This document shows positions 33,667 to 46,989 of a DNA stretch of 64,000 nt, piece by piece; position 1 is the stretch's first letter, and every line of letters begins with the position of its first letter. Made by a program: the position numbers and the translations under genes. The notes under the pieces are model-generated. The model did not search any database and was not told where the DNA came from. It saw nothing but the letters and a program-made list of their open reading frames with translations. This DNA is from Zanthoxylum bungeanum (Eukaryota > Streptophyta > Magnoliopsida > Sapindales > Rutaceae). The DNA is taken from NCBI GenBank assembly GCA_019454045.1, contig SKCR01033473.1, forward strand, positions 1 to 64,000. The letters are read 5' to 3'.

Positions 33667-36305
33667 TATAACGACAGGGAATATCAACTACTGTTACATC
33701 GTGGGACGAGTGTCACATAATATAAATCATGTTTGGACACATATACCCTCATGAAATAACTTTGGAGAACAGTCAGTTAAATCTTCGAAAATTCTAATAC
33801 TAGATGGTACGATGTTATACTCCAGACAGCCTAGGGTTTTTGGGCCATACCTTTCTCATACGAACTCCGATTTTTATGAACTTTATATCGTCAGGAAGCT
33901 AAAAGCGAGAGCTACAAATTTCATTGAATATGTTTCAAATTCGAACTAGAAACAGGTCACAAATGCATGTCCAAAATCTAGTTGAATAGTGTGGAGGACC
34001 CATCTATAAAAATCTCAAACTTTTCCAAATTTTTCTTCATTAATACAAATTACGAATAGCCCATAGTATAAAAAGGAGAACTATTTGAGCATCCCTAAGA
34101 TTGGACGAGAAAGAAGAAAAATGTGAGGGAGGATAAAGAGAGAAAGAAGAAAGAAAAGAGAGAAGAGGGAAGAAGAAGAAGAAAAAACAAAGAAGAGAAA
34201 CAAAGATCAAATCTACATGAGTTAAGAGGAAGGTTGGAAACAATTGAGAGTTTGGAGAGTGAAGAAAATCAAGAAGAATAAGGTAAGAAACTTGACCCAA
34301 AATTTGGTTTGTTGGATTTTGAAAGCATGATAATAGAATAGGGATATTGGCATGATAAAGATTGCATATTGGTGATTGATTTGTAAATAAAGTGATTTTA
34401 GAGTTAATTGCCCAAATTTTGAAAGTATTAAGGGTTTAGTTAAAAACAAGAATAATGCGATTAAAGAATCATTTGAGGATGATAACTTGATGTAGCTTAT
34501 GTGAATTTGAAGTTCAATAGATTGGTTTGTGAAATAATTTTTGATGTAAGAAGTGTTGGTGGTGCTTTTGGGGCAAGATAGACTTTAAAAGAAAGTATAG
34601 AATCCTAGAAAATAGGCCGACGTCGTGACACCCAAGGGCTCGTGTCGTGACGCGCGCTGGTGATTTATGCAGATTCATTTCTGGATTGATCATGTTGCGA
34701 CGCGCATAGACATACGTCGCGACGCGAACTGGAAAATTCCGTGCATACATTTCTGGAATTATGCGCGTCACGATGCGCAAGGTCCTGCGTCGGGATGCTA
34801 GGACAGAAGTTCCCCAAAATCAGTTTTAGTTTATCTCAGTTTTACCCTAGCATGTTAGAGGTCACCCTAAGGGTCTCGTATCAATTCGGATACACACATT
34901 ACATCATAATATAAGTATCATACGCCTTGAAGTGATAAAAAATGTTCAAATAGATAAATTTAACCTAGTTCCAAAGCATATTCCACGTATTATATTCTAA
35001 TTGAGTTTCTCAATTATAGATCATCGTAGGAACCGCACTTCCCTTCGACGAGTGGCATAACACCAACGAAATTTCAAACCAGTTAGTGGCACTCTTTCCT
35101 TAAGTTGATCTTTTATACTTGATGTTGTTTTAAATATCAGATTTATTTTACACACTTAGGACGTTAGCCGATTTTATCATAGTTCTTTCATGAAAGAGTA
35201 TATTTTAAGGAATTTTTTAGAAAAGGAAATTTAAAAGCTTGAGTTTTATGTTTTCAAGGCATGGGGAAAAATCCACCTTAGTATGTAACATGATTCAGAT
35301 ATGGAATTGACGGATAGCACATATGCACATGTAGAGGACTAGGAGGACGGCGATACGTAACGCTCCCAAATACTAGTTCAAGACTATGGATGTCAGATGC
35401 CCCTAGATCCTAGATTCAGAGCTCGGAGGGTGGCATAGATTCGCACCCCCAATTCTAGTTCAGTGGCTTGGGGATGGCGATATGTAAAGCCCCAAGACCA
35501 TTAGTTTCAGGGACAAGTAGTGGCATGCTTTGGGGGACAACAATACATAATGCCCTCAATGTCATGGATTTCCACTCATGGATCTAGTTAAGCGTATAGG
35601 GGGACGACGATATGTAATGCCCCCATACGTCATGTTTTCAGAGACAGAGATCAATTTTCAAAAACAGTTTTCAGATAAAGATTTCAGTGATAGTTACCAG
35701 AGAGAAGTTTGGTAAAAAGAAAAGTTTTCAGAAACATCAGATTTATAAGAGACTTTCAGAAAAGATAAGTTTTATAAAAGAGTTTTTAGACAAAAAAGAG
35801 TTTTCATATAAGATTGTTTTCTGGGAGGACTTTGGTTTTAGAACCAAGCATTTTTTTATAATAGTATTTTAGTTTTCGGTTTAAATCTTCCACTCGCTTA
35901 GATCGTTCAAACGGTCTAACCCCCATACTCACAATTTCTTACTTTTACAGGTGTTCCTGAAGGACGAGCTCGAGAGAATGGATATTGATAGCAGTCACTA
36001 GAGGGTTTGGTCCACCAGGTCGAGTCAAAGTTCAGTTCAGACAGTGTTAAAGAATGTCAAGTAGCATATAGTTTGTTTAGTAAAGAATATGCATGTAAAG
36101 AGTTATAAGTGTTCATTATTAAAGATAAGATGAGTAGTGAATTCGAGTATTTAGTTTGAAAAGTGTTATGTATTTATGAGTTGGACAATGATCCCGTACA
36201 TGAGTTTATAGATGGACTGAGTTTAATATTGTCAAAAAGTCAGAGGCTCAGGAAATAAAATGGTCTATTCCATGCCGGTAGCATCTCCTGATTGGGGATG
36301 TTATA
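33667..36305 (+). repeat. Element A 3' LTR
   Basis: Aligned with 27216-29752. Its ends are TA...TA where TG...CA is expected, so point changes have hit both ends. It is followed by the duplication AAAAG. The CG-rich palindrome cluster is at about 34618-34800, including GTCGCGACGCG near 34714. Confidence 0.92.
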
Positions 36306-36976
36306 AAAAGTAAATGCATTCAAGGTATTGAAACTAACCATTTTAGAGTCGTCGTAGAAATGTTATTCATGGAGTTTTGGTTAACAGTAAAACTTAGACG
36401 TAATAGATATTAAAATCTTCAACTGAAGAGTTTTTTTAACTCGTATGTTGATATATGATATTTTATACTTGGCTTATACGATTTTTTTCATTCTCGGTAT
36501 GAGTGTGGTTACTTACTGGGCCCTAGCGTATATAGAACCAGTTTGTTAGTTTTGCAGGCAGACAATCAGATCGAACATCCATCAAGTTTGGGACACTTAT
36601 GCTCGAGGTGGAGGATCACCCAAGTTGCAGTCACCTATTCTAGAGCCTTGGTAAGTATCATATAAGTTTATAAGTCATGGTGATTATGTTATTTGTAATT
36701 TTGTTCCCGCAGTTTTGTACATATGTAGAAAAAATATTTAATTCGTACATGTGTTTGTGGGCACGGAACCCTTGGGTATTGTCGCTTGATATGTCTGGTG
36801 TCGATCGAAGGTCCTTTTTGTTTATTTGATATCGTTCACAGGTCGTGTTGGTGCTAGACTGTGATCCAGGTTATCCTATTTTTAGGACTAGTCATGCCTG
36901 TTTCTCGTAAATTTTGAGGCTTAGGGAGACAAGTTGTATCTCCTTTCGGTAACGTCTTACCTCTGGTGGGGTGGTA
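36306..36976 (+). repeat. Element B 5' LTR, part 2
   Basis: Resumes after element A and matches the 3' LTR of B at about 39566-39970. It ends near 36976, about five bases before the primer site. The last ~280 bp have no counterpart in the 3' LTR, which is cut by the hAT remnant. Confidence 0.8.
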
Positions 36977-36981
36977 AAGAG

Positions 36982-36993
36982 TGGTATCGGACC
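36982..36993 (+). other. Primer-binding site, initiator tRNA-Met (element B)
   Basis: TGGTATCGGACC, two mismatches from TGGTATCAGAGC, in the preserved context AGAGTGGTATC. Confidence 0.7.
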
Positions 36994-37685
36994 AAAATAT
37001 TTATATATCGGTGACTGCTGCTTCATGGTATACGATCGTCTGAGTTAGTATTATGTTATGTATAGACCATATAGGTCTTATGTTTGTAACCATATTTGAT
37101 CTTTCTTATATCTGATTTGATATGTTACGATTTGGATTTGGTATGGGTATGATTCATTTGATGTGCATGATCTGACGTCACATGACATCACTTAGATTTG
37201 ATAATGATGGAATGAATTGTATGTGATTTGATAGGACATGGTTTGATGCGATTTGATTTGATGTGGTTTAATATGATATAAATGAGTTTGTTTAAAATTG
37301 AGTGACTCCAAGTGGCTTGATGTGATTAAAATTGGCATGTTTCAATTTGATATGGTTTGATCCGATTATGATCGGATATGTCCGAAACTTCCCTAATGTA
37401 TAAGTTCTGATAGGATAACGTTTGGTATGATTGAAATTCATTTAGTGTATAGATCTGGATTTGATTAAGATGGTGTATTGAATCGGTTTGATATGAATTG
37501 ATACTTGAATTTGATATGATGTGATACGGTATGTATTGACATGGAATGCATGATTTTGATAACGCATAGAGCAAGATAGCTATTGGATATAAATAAAATG
37601 GTTTTTACATGAGCTTTTAGCTCCGATTGATCAGATATAAAGATAGGGAAATTTCGAGAATAAAATTTTTATAAAGAAAGGAGAA
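36994..37685 (+). mobile_element. Element B internal region (0.7 kb) and polypurine tract
   Basis: Only about 690 bp between primer site and 3' LTR. Much of it is built from degenerate GATTTGATATG-like words. A perfect TGACGTCA palindrome lies at 37173-37180. The end reads NFENKIFIKKGE in one frame, a trace of a gypsy pol C-terminus, leading into the purine tract AAAGAAAGGAGAA before TGTAATATACC. No other coding remnant, so B is a large-LTR non-autonomous element. Confidence 0.75.
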
Positions 37686-39972
37686 TGTAATATACCAAAT
37701 TTTATATTCGGTATTATTCTGGAAGGTTCTCGAATTGAGTGTGGAACTCAGAATGAGACGGTGTTGGAGAATAAGAGTCCGAGTGTTAAAATATATGTTG
37801 GAATGCTTCGTGATAGTGTTTCGAAGCTTTGGGGTGTGTGTGTGTGTGTGTATGATGGTGTAGGTGTATCCATCTTTATAAAGATTATGTATAGTTTAAG
37901 TTAACCCATCACCTTGGGTTTGGGTTGGCTAAAGCCACGGGTATGGGTGGTTCGGTTTATCGGTGCATATTCGTATGTTATGAATATATATATATATATA
38001 TTTATATATGTATACCAAGTTAATAGTATGTCGTTTATATATATATACACACACACACATGTGATGTGAATTCAATATGTTTTGAGGTACGAGATATTCT
38101 ATGATATTGATAGTCTTGAATTGTATTGGGTGACATGTCCAGCTTGTAGGCATCTTGTTGAATGATGATATTTAAAGGTATGTTTTGTGATGAATCTGAA
38201 ATGTGAATATATATCATTTTTTTCGATATATGAATGTCTTGTTTACTGTGCTTCGATATTTTGATTTATATTTTGAGACTTTGGTATTTGATTCATGGCA
38301 TGAAAATATTTTGATAAAAGAAAGATTTCAGATATTTTATTTTTTATTATAAAGGATAAAGAAACACTTGATTAACGTTTTCATATTCTGTGATTTATTG
38401 ATATGTTTCCGTCGAGGTGCTTGATAACATGTTTCCATACTGGAACTTGCCTCTTATTTTTACAATTTATGACTTATGATTATGTTTCTGACAGGGCAAT
38501 TTTTATTGGATCTGAACCATCGAAAAATGGCTGGCCTACTACTCTGTCAACATGGTCTTATTCGTACATTGTCTGGTCTGTGCGCGTGACTCGGACCGTG
38601 AACGATTGATAAGTATTTTGAAAAGTTTATTTTCAAGAGAATGATTTTGAATGATATACATTTGATCTTTGAGCAAGTTTTTAAAGGTTTATCTTTGATT
38701 TAGACATATTTGTGTTTTGGGAAAGAATGATTTTAAAAGAGTTACATCATTATGAAGATACATTTCGATATCGTTTATGATATTATTTGATATGATAAGT
38801 TTTTTTCAGGACCCTTGTACTTGGCTTTCATAGTTTTATGTTTTTTGAATCCTTCTGACGTTTGTATGGGGCTCTGTCCAACTACAGTGGACCAACCCAC
38901 TATCATCCGTCGACATAAGCTTATTTTGTTCTTTGTCAAGTCTATGCGCGTGATTTGGACATTGGACGCCTGTTATATTTCCTCCAGCTGGGTTGGTCAT
39001 GCACGTTTGATACGAATTTTTATTAAAATGATTTTCAAATTTGATTATAATTTCAACAAAGAGTTTTCATGATGTGTTTTCGAAATGATTTGAAAGTGAT
39101 CGTTTCATATTCTCTGTTGGATGATGTATGTAATTGTTTGTATGAAACTTACATTTGTAAATGATATATGGTCAGTGGACTGTTATTGAATGAAGGATAA
39201 GAATAGATTTGTGAAGTACTACATAATGAATGAATAGATTATGGGTATTTGTCCCCTTTTGATCTTGACAATGTTTCTGATTATTTGTGTAAGAGTTTAA
39301 GTTTGATTTTTATGTATATGTATGACTGTTGGATACACAGTGGCTTAGATTTTGGATATGAATATATTTAAATGTTAGTGCTGGGAATGTTATCATATAG
39401 GTATGAATGCCAAATGAAAAGTCTGAGGTTCAATGTATTTGTGTTATTCGAATTTGTAAAGATATGTATGAGTTTATAATATTCTGATACATATGCTTTT
39501 TGGTATGTGAATGATTTGAAGATCGATACACGTTATGTTCCTCTTATTTGCAAAAGGTAAATGTATTTACGGTATGAACACCAACCATTGTAGAGTCTTC
39601 GTAGAAATGTTATTATGGAGTTTTGGTTAATAGTAAAACTTAAACGTAATAGGTGTTATAATCTTCAATTTCAGAGTTTTTTTTTAACTCGTATGTTGAT
39701 ATACAATATTTTATACTTGGTTAATATGCTTTTGTTGTGCTCGGTACGAGCGTGGTTACTTATTAAGCCCTAGCTCACATCGAACCAGTTTGTTAGTTTT
39801 GCATGCGGGCAACCAGATCTAACAGCCATCAAGTTTGGGATACTTATGCTTGAGGCAGAGGACCACCAGACTTGCAATCACCTACTCTAGAGCCTTGGAA
39901 AATTTCATATAAGTTTAGAAGTCATGATTATTATGTTATTTGTAGTGTTGTGCATGTATTTTGTATATATGT
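37686..39972 (+). repeat. Element B 3' LTR (truncated)
   Basis: TGTAATATACC onward, aligned with 25334-27215 plus 36306-36700. It contains (GT)n at 37834-37852 and AT/AC runs at 37984-38060 that differ from the 5' copy. It provides the empty site for element A near 39560. Cut at about 39972 by the hAT remnant. Confidence 0.85.
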
Positions 39973-41564
39973 TCAAAATCCGAATCAGTAGGAACCGATC
40001 GATTCCGGTTCCAACTGATTCTAGTTCCGGAATCGGAACTAGAACCAGATTTGTTCGACTCGATTAGGGTTCGACCCTATCCAAATCGACAGAACCGGAC
40101 GGTTCCAACGGTTAGAACCGGAACCGTTGGAACTTTCAAGTTCTGTTTAAATTTTTTTTATAAAATTAAAATATTAAATGTATATGTAATTACTAAATTA
40201 TCCTTAATATTATTAATAAAACGACCAATTTTATTGGCAATTTAAATATCACAAAATAATCCAAAAATGTATAAATATGAGTCCTTCTTTATTTTTTCAA
40301 CACACCAATTTACATTTTCAATTTTCTTAATTTCTTTAATTCTCTCATTCTCAAATCTCAGATCTTCAATTTCTCCTATTAATTTAATTTTATAATTCTT
40401 CAATATTAACAAAAAATGACAAGCTTCTCTGATAACACCATGTCCAATGTGCCAACCCAAGAGAGCAGCCAAAGTATTGGTACACGGAGAAGAGAAGTTA
40501 AGTCTCGATCTTCCGATATTTTCAACATTCATTTTCTTTTAGTCGACACTGAAAATGAAGGTCCAAAAGCAATATGTAACTATTGTGGTGTTTCTTACAA
40601 ATTTACTAGCAACTATTGAAATATGAATAAGCACTTGGATAGACATCATGCCACTGAAATTGGACTTGATATAACACAAGCTCAAATGAGCATGTACACT
40701 TCATCTAGTAGAGGTATGAGTTCTTTAGATTATTTTAATATTCTGATGCTAAAAATAGAGAAGAATTTGCTAAACTTACTTGGATGGCACATCTTTCTTT
40801 AAGTTTTGGTGAAAAAATTTCTTTTATTATTTATGTTCCAAATGCTTTAAATCCTGCTGCCTGTAAAATGCTTAGAAATACAACAAAATGAAAAATTTTA
40901 AAATTATACAAATATGGTAAAATTATTATAAATGAAATATTTAAGGATATTAAAGGTTGTCTTTCTATTTGTTCTAATATTTGGAGTGACCATTGGCAAA
41001 CACACTCATACATGGGTGCGACTTTTCATTGGGTTAATGCATCATGAAACATGCAAAAATGACTTATTGCATTTAGAGTTTTTGATGAGCAACATACTAC
41101 ACAAAATATTTATAGAATGATTAAAGTAATTTTTATGAATATGGTTTACTAGGTAAAATTTTAACAATTGGTTTTGATAATGTATCTGCAAATACTACAT
41201 CAATTAGAGATGTAAAAGAAATATGCCAACCAAATTTGCGGGGTCGATTTTTCATAATCGTTGCTCGTGCCATGTCTTTAATTATGTGTTCAAGATGGTC
41301 TGACTTTTTAGAACATCACATTAATCGTATTAAGATTTCACTTAATTATATTTGGTCATATTCTCATGTCATGAGAGAATGAGCCAAGTTTTATAAATTA
41401 AATGGTGTTAAATCGGTAAAATTTTCACGAGATGTTCCAACTCATTGGAATTCAACTTATTTTCTTTTAACTCAAGTTTTTCAATACAAATATATATTAT
41501 GTAGTTTTTTTTCCCAACATGTTCAACATATGATACATTAATCCTATTAAGATTTCACTTAATT
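39973..41564 (+). mobile_element. hAT transposon, 3'-truncated
   Basis: Inserted in the B 3' LTR. The 5' end carries subterminal repeats of GGTTCCGGTTC type, including the perfect inverted repeat CTAGTTCCG/CGGAACTAG near 40022-40043, which are typical binding clusters of plant hAT elements. Transposase remnants follow. The right part is lost at the junction with the Athila LTR. Confidence 0.8.
40416..41510 (+). pseudogene. hAT transposase with BED zinc finger, degenerate
   Basis: Starts at ATG 40416 (MTSFSDNTMS). The BED finger is at residues about 30-75: FNIHFLLVD, KAICNYCGVSYKF, then a TGA and KHLDRHH, supplying the C-x2-C and H-x-H ligands. Catalytic-region remnants in later frames include NIWSDHWQTHSYMGATFHWV (about 40975), GFDNVSANTTSIRDV (about 41170), with the conserved D of the hAT DNAS motif, and a CHILNL-like stretch near 41270. 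DVPTHWNSTYFLLTQVF (about 41430) matches the hAT PTRWNSTY motif with H for R. Multiple stops; dead copy of the plant DAYSLEEPER-like family. Confidence 0.85.
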
Positions 41565-41571
41565 TAGATAC

Positions 41572-42641
41572 TTTTTCCTTAAGAATACTAAAAAGATTGT
41601 ATCTTGTTTGTTTATTTATAGCTTTCTGTATTTAATTTTTTATTTTATGCAATAGTTTTTTCTTTACTTTACTTTTTAGTCTTTATTTTTACTTTTCAGT
41701 ATGATGAGGTAACTCCCCTCTGCTGGCGTGAATTTTTAAGCTTTTATTACTAATATTTAGATTAATATTCCATAGTTATAATATATAAACTATTTTAAAA
41801 CCTAACTTAATGGGATATCACCATTATGGTCGGTTGGTCTTAATTAAATAAATTTCAACCTGATTAAATTGGATACCGCCTTTATGGTCGATTGGAATTA
41901 ATCATAAATCTGACTTAATCAGGATACCGCCTATATGGTCGGTTGGTAATGTCATGTAAAGTTTATATATTATAATAAGGGAGATATCTAAAATAGAAAT
42001 AATAAAAGTGAATCCTCCAACCCCCAATATTTTCTTTATTGCTTTATTTACCTTTTTAATTTCCAAGCTTTTACTTTATGTCATTTTCTTTATTTAAGCT
42101 TTTACTAGTCCTAGATATGTGTTGTAACTAAATACCATATATAAGGTTGTGATGAATTCAATTATCACCGGTTTTTAAGGGGTTATTTTATGTCTTGGGT
42201 AATATAAAGGTTTATTTATTGAGTTTTAAGCTTAATGCTTCTTATTAATTGGCCACTAATAAGATTGATTTGGTAAACTTAAAATGAACTTGGGAAAGGG
42301 ATTTTAAGTTTAGCCTTAGACTCAATAGCTCACGATCTCACCTCGGGCAAAAAGACTCTTAGGTAGATTTCCTTACAGGATAGGAATATACCTGTCGGGC
42401 GGGGTAGCCATAAGATAGTTTCTTAATATTGAATTTTCCTTAAATTTACTTTCGCACTGTTTTATTTACTTATTTTCAGACAAAAATCATCATCCAATCA
42501 ACAAACCAATATATTAGGTACTCGTAAATATTTAACTTCATAAATTGATAGCTTAGGTATTAAGTCCTCGTGGGATCGATACATTTTATACTACTTGAGC
42601 GATACATGTGTTTTTGTTACGTGAGTGATTACCACCGATCA
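41572..42641 (+). repeat. Athila 5' LTR, 5'-truncated
   Basis: Matches 50688-51951 of the 3' LTR; the first ~610 bp are missing. It also lacks about 200 bp found near 51525-51720 of the 3' LTR (from ATTAGAACTTAATC to CACAACCCTAG). Ends CACCGATCA. Confidence 0.85.
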
Positions 42642-42647
42642 AGTTTT

Positions 42648-42665
42648 TGGCGCCGTTGCCGGGGA
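42648..42665 (+). other. Primer-binding site, tRNA-Asp (Athila)
   Basis: TGGCGCCGTTGCCGGGGA, an exact complement of the 3' end of plant tRNA-Asp including CCA. Diagnostic for Athila-type elements. Confidence 0.95.
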
Positions 42666-42740
42666 CTTATTTATTTTCCACCATTAATTTTGGGGTTAGA
42701 TATTTTTACTTGTATCTATTTTTTTTTTGCTTATTATTTT

Positions 42741-45063
42741 TGTAACATCCCCAATCTGGGAGATGCTACCGGTAGGGGTAGACCGTACTAACCCCATATG
42801 CCTCTAACTTTTTGACAACTGCTAATCTTATTTTATATACATCCTCATGCATGGGACCAATGACCAACTCATCAACATAAATATATAACTCACTAGTCAT
42901 TACTGTACTCTTTTAAAAAAACAAATGTAATTTACAACTTTGTTGAAAACACTCATGTTTATGACAATGACTGATACAAAGCTATTAATTAATGCATGAA
43001 TTTACTGTACTCTATCTGACTTGAACTGACGGACTCCATACCCTAGTGATTGCATCAATATCCATCCTCACGAGCTTATCCTCTGAGAATACCTACAAAA
43101 GAAGAATACTGGGAGTGGGGGTGTTAGATCGTCGTACGATCTAAGTGAGTGGGCGATAAAAACTGAAATACCATAATGAAAATTTTTAATTCAAAAATGA
43201 AGGGCCTTTCAGAAAATCAAATTATTGAAATTCATTTTCTTGTCCGAAAACTCTAAGCTGTTTTAGAGAAAACTTATCTGAAATCCTTTTAATAAAACTT
43301 AACCTTTCTGAAATATGATTTTTAAATAATGTTTCTGAAAATCTGATATCTGAAACTATTTTTCTGAAAATCTAATATATGAAAAACTGATCTGTATCTA
43401 AAAAAACTTGACGAATGAGGGCGTTACGTATCGCCATCCCCCCATACGCCTAACTAGAGCCAGAAGTGCAAATCCATGACTTTGGGGCATTACGTATCGC
43501 CGTCCCCCAAGACACTGAACTAGAACTGGGGGTGCAGATCTATGCTACCCTCCAAGCTGTGAAACTAGGATCTTGGGGCATCTGTCATCCCTAGTCCTGA
43601 ACTAGGATCTGGGGGTGTTACGTATCGTCATCCCCCCAGTCCTCTACATGTGAATATGTTCTCTGTCCGTTAATTCCATGTCTGTACAAGTTACATACTG
43701 AGGTAAGTTTTCCCCCGTGTCTCGAAAAATAATAAATCACGAGCTTTCAAAATTTCTTTTCCAAAATATTTCTTAAAAACATACCATTTCATAAATAACT
43801 GTGATCAAATCGGCTAACGCCCTAAATGCGTAAAAAGAAGTCTTATATGAAAAATTACATAATGAAAATCAGCTTTAAAGATAGTGTCCACTCACTGTTC
43901 AAAATCTGGCAAGAGCTATACCGCTTCGTTGAAGGAAATTGCAACTCCTACAATGGTCTATAAGCGATCACTTTATTAGACTAAAAACCATGAGATGAGT
44001 TTTGGAAATAAGCTAAACTACTACATTCAAGTACGTGATATCGTAACTGGTTATATCATACTTGTACTAAGATGTAATGTGTGCATATGAACCGATACGA
44101 GACCCTAAGGGTGGTCTCAAACACACTGGGGTGGAACTGGGGTGGTTTAAAACTATTTCAGGGAACTTTTTTCCACGCGTCACGACCCAAGATATAGTGC
44201 GTTACGACGCGGAACGTCCATAGACGTGCCCAAAATTTTGTCTTACGCGCCGCGACGCACGAACCTTTCACATCACGACGCGACTTACAACCAGAAGCTT
44301 GTCTGGGAAATTTCCCAGATTGCGCCGTGATGCGGGGCTTTCTGCGTCGCGATGCAAGGCCAAATCCTGGTCTAAATCCTCATTCTCTCATACCTTATTT
44401 TCTCCATATTTCCCCAACAATCACACAAGCAAAAATCCTCAATTAAATATTCTATAACCTCATCATTATCATCTTCAAATGCTCTTAATCTCATTGTTCT
44501 CATGACTTCATTATTCCTTTATGGTTTCCAACAACACAAATTGAACACTTAATCCTACCATCAATTTCTCTTCATGTAAATTACCAATATGAAATCCTTA
44601 CTATACCAATAATCCTATCATAACATCAAACTCATAAAATTCCATAACTTAACATTTGGGTCAAGAATCTTTACCTTATTTTCCTTGATTTCCTTCATTC
44701 TCTAACTCCCCAATTGTTGCCAATCATCTTCTTAGCTCTTGGAGGTTGGTTATTGCTTCATTCGTTTGCTTCTTCTAATTTATTCTTCTTTCTCTTTTCC
44801 ATTTCTTCACGTTTTCTTTCTTCTACTTTCTATTTTATAATTTTGAGAAACATTGAATAATGACCCCTTTTTATACTGGGCTTGTTTGAAATTGGGGAAA
44901 GTTGAGAAAAGTTTGGAAATTGGTAGAAACTTTGAGACTTTTCTAGAATGGCCCCCAAATATTATTCAACTGAATTTTTGTTCTGCATTTTCGACTTGTT
45001 TTTTGTCCGAATTTAGAAATATTTTCAACGTGAGAGTCGTAGATCTCGATCTCAGCTTTGGGA
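42741..45063 (-). repeat. Solo LTR of the A/C family in Athila leader
   Basis: On the plus strand it starts TGTAACATCCCC and follows the reverse of the A/C LTRs. It contains the TACGTA dyads (43418-43640) and CG-rich palindromes (about 44175-44370). It stops about 230 bp short of the LTR 5' end, directly at Athila gag sequence, so a deletion removed that end together with the Athila leader and gag start. Confidence 0.85.
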
Positions 45064-46278
45064 GGAATGCAACTGAAGATCCTAATGCCCACAACAACAA
45101 CTTCCTGTAAGTTTGCGCACTTTCAATTACAATTGAGCGGCAGAAGAAGTATTAAGACTACGTGTGTTCCAATATTCCATGAATGACAGAGCTAAGGCTT
45201 GGCTACATTCACTACCAGCAGGTTCCATCACAACTTGGAACACTCTAGCCACCAAATTCCTTGAAAATTACTTTCCTCCAGCTAGAACTGCAAAGCTGAG
45301 GAATGACATTACATCCTTTGTGCAACATGACTCAGAATCCCTATACGAAGCTTGGGAAAGATATAAGGATATGCTCAGAAAATGTCATCATCATGAGATT
45401 GCAAAGTGGCTGCAAGTCCAAACCTTCTATAATGGACTTTCTGGAATATTGAGAACCACAATTGATGCTGCTGCTGGAGGAGTTTTAATGGCAAAATGAG
45501 AGGATCAGGCCTGGGACCTAATTGAAGAAATGGCCAACAATAATTTATGGCCAACAGAAATGAGCATGATTCAACGAATAGCAGGGATCTACGAAGTTGG
45601 ATCCAACACAATTTGAATGCCAAGCTGGATCAAATGTGCAAATTCATGGAAACACTTAGCATAAAAGTTGTGAACATCGCCGGTTCCATAAGTTCACCAT
45701 ATGGAGGAGCACTAGAGGTAAACCAACATAATGAGACGGTGAACTATATCAGCAATTTCAACAACCAGGGAATCAATCCATATTCCAACACCTAGAACCC
45801 ATGGTGGAGGAATCATCCTAGTTTCACGTGGAGCAACATTTCAGAGCAAAGGAACAATCCACCATAAGGATTCCAACAACAAAACAAAGGCCATGAGTAT
45901 TAAAAAGAAACAGGAATAACATAAGTGTTGGCCCACTTGAAAAAGCTAGAAGTAAAATACGACTCTCAACAAGCCAAATATTATGCTATGTTTCAATCCC
46001 AAGCAGCATTAATTCAAAGTCAAGCAGCATCTTTGAAAACACTGGAGAATCAAATGGGACAACTGGCCAATGCTCAGAGTTACAGACTGCAAGGTACCCT
46101 TCCTAGCAACACAACCAAATCCAAGGAACATGAGGATGAGCAATATCATGCCATCACTTTAAAAAGCGGTACTGAAATCAATAAAAATATTGGAGTTAAG
46201 GCAATTATTGAGGAAGTTCCAAAAGAAAACAGCAAAGCAGATCAACATATAGAGGAAAAAAAAGGCAAAAGCAAATGA
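45064..46278 (+). pseudogene. gag: Athila gag, broken
   Basis: Begins mid-domain at ATEDPNAHNNNFL (45066), so the N-terminus is lost. The Retrotrans_gag core is at 45164-45499: NDRAKAWLHSLPAGSITTW, LATKFLENYFPPARTAKLRN and SLYEAWERYKDMLRKCHHHE, followed by VQTFYNGLSG and IDAAAGG. A TGA after MAK breaks it. Later frames carry the linker (45547-45795) and a coiled-coil-like LENQMGQLANAQ segment near 46045. It would form the particle shell; stops and frameshifts inactivate it. No zinc knuckle is visible. Confidence 0.9.
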
Positions 46279-46413
46279 TCGAGAAAGATTCACTCCACCT
46301 CCACTTTTTCCACAGCGTCTCCAGAAAGACAAACTGGACAAACAATTTTCTCGATTCTTGGAGATTTTCAAAAAGCTGTATATCAACATTCCATTGCAGA
46401 AGTACTGGAACAA

Positions 46414-46983
46414 ATGTCCAGCTATGTCAAATTCATGAAAGACATTCTGTCACGTAAGCGGAGATTGGGAGATTACAAGACTATAGTATTGATAGAAGAA
46501 TACAGCGCCATCATTCAGAGGAAGCTTCCCCCAAAGTTGAAAGATCCTGGCAGTTTCATCATTCCTTGCTACATAGGAGAACATAACTTTGGTAAGGCTT
46601 TGTGTGATTTAGGTGTTAATGTTAAATTGTTGCCTTTTTCCATTTACAGGAAACTGCAAATTGGTGAAGCAATGCCCACCTTAGTCTCTCTGTAACTTGC
46701 TGATAGATCGCTCATATTTCTGAGAGGTGTAGTTGAAGATGTGTTGGTCAAAGTCGAAAAACTCATTCTCCCAGCAGACTTTATTATCCTTGACATGGAG
46801 GAAGATGAAGATGTAGCCATCATCCTCGGGAGACCATTCTTGGCTATAAGTCGAACCATTATTGATGTACAAAAAGGTGAACTAACCATGAGGGTACATG
46901 ACCAAAAAGTCAGATTCAATATTTTCAAAGCCATGGAATTCCCGAATGATGAAAAAATAAGGAATGTTTCAGACATGATGTGA
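46414..46983 (+). pseudogene. Athila aspartic protease
   Basis: Two frames, 46414-46695 and 46741-46983. The first has LPPKLKDPGSFIIPCYIG and the active-site region ALCDLGVNVKLLPFSIYRKL; Athila proteases use DLG where retroviruses have DTG. The second has the C-terminal lobe: PADFIILDMEEDEDVAIILG and RPFLAISRTIIDVQKGEL. The stop between them (TAA at 46693) is a former CAA by context. Confidence 0.9.
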
Positions 46984-46989
46984 GAGATA

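Larger units (their letters stand above)
27216..36305 (+). mobile_element. Element A: non-autonomous gypsy element
   Basis: 9.1 kb, with 2.5-2.6-kb LTRs, an initiator-Met primer site and a polypurine tract, inserted in the 5' LTR of element B. The 3.9-kb internal region has no gag, protease, RT or integrase motif on either strand, although it is colinear with the internal DNA of element C. Just before the polypurine tract one frame reads FGDESYLRGENL, the trace of a Del/Tekay-type pol C-terminus. It is therefore best seen as a LARD-like derivative of a Tekay-type chromovirus, mobilised by an autonomous relative. Confidence 0.85.

Noticed and set aside
33494..33754. 86-codon ORF spanning the A polypurine tract
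   Set aside because: It runs from internal DNA into the LTR in a frame other than the pol-tail trace; chance frame.
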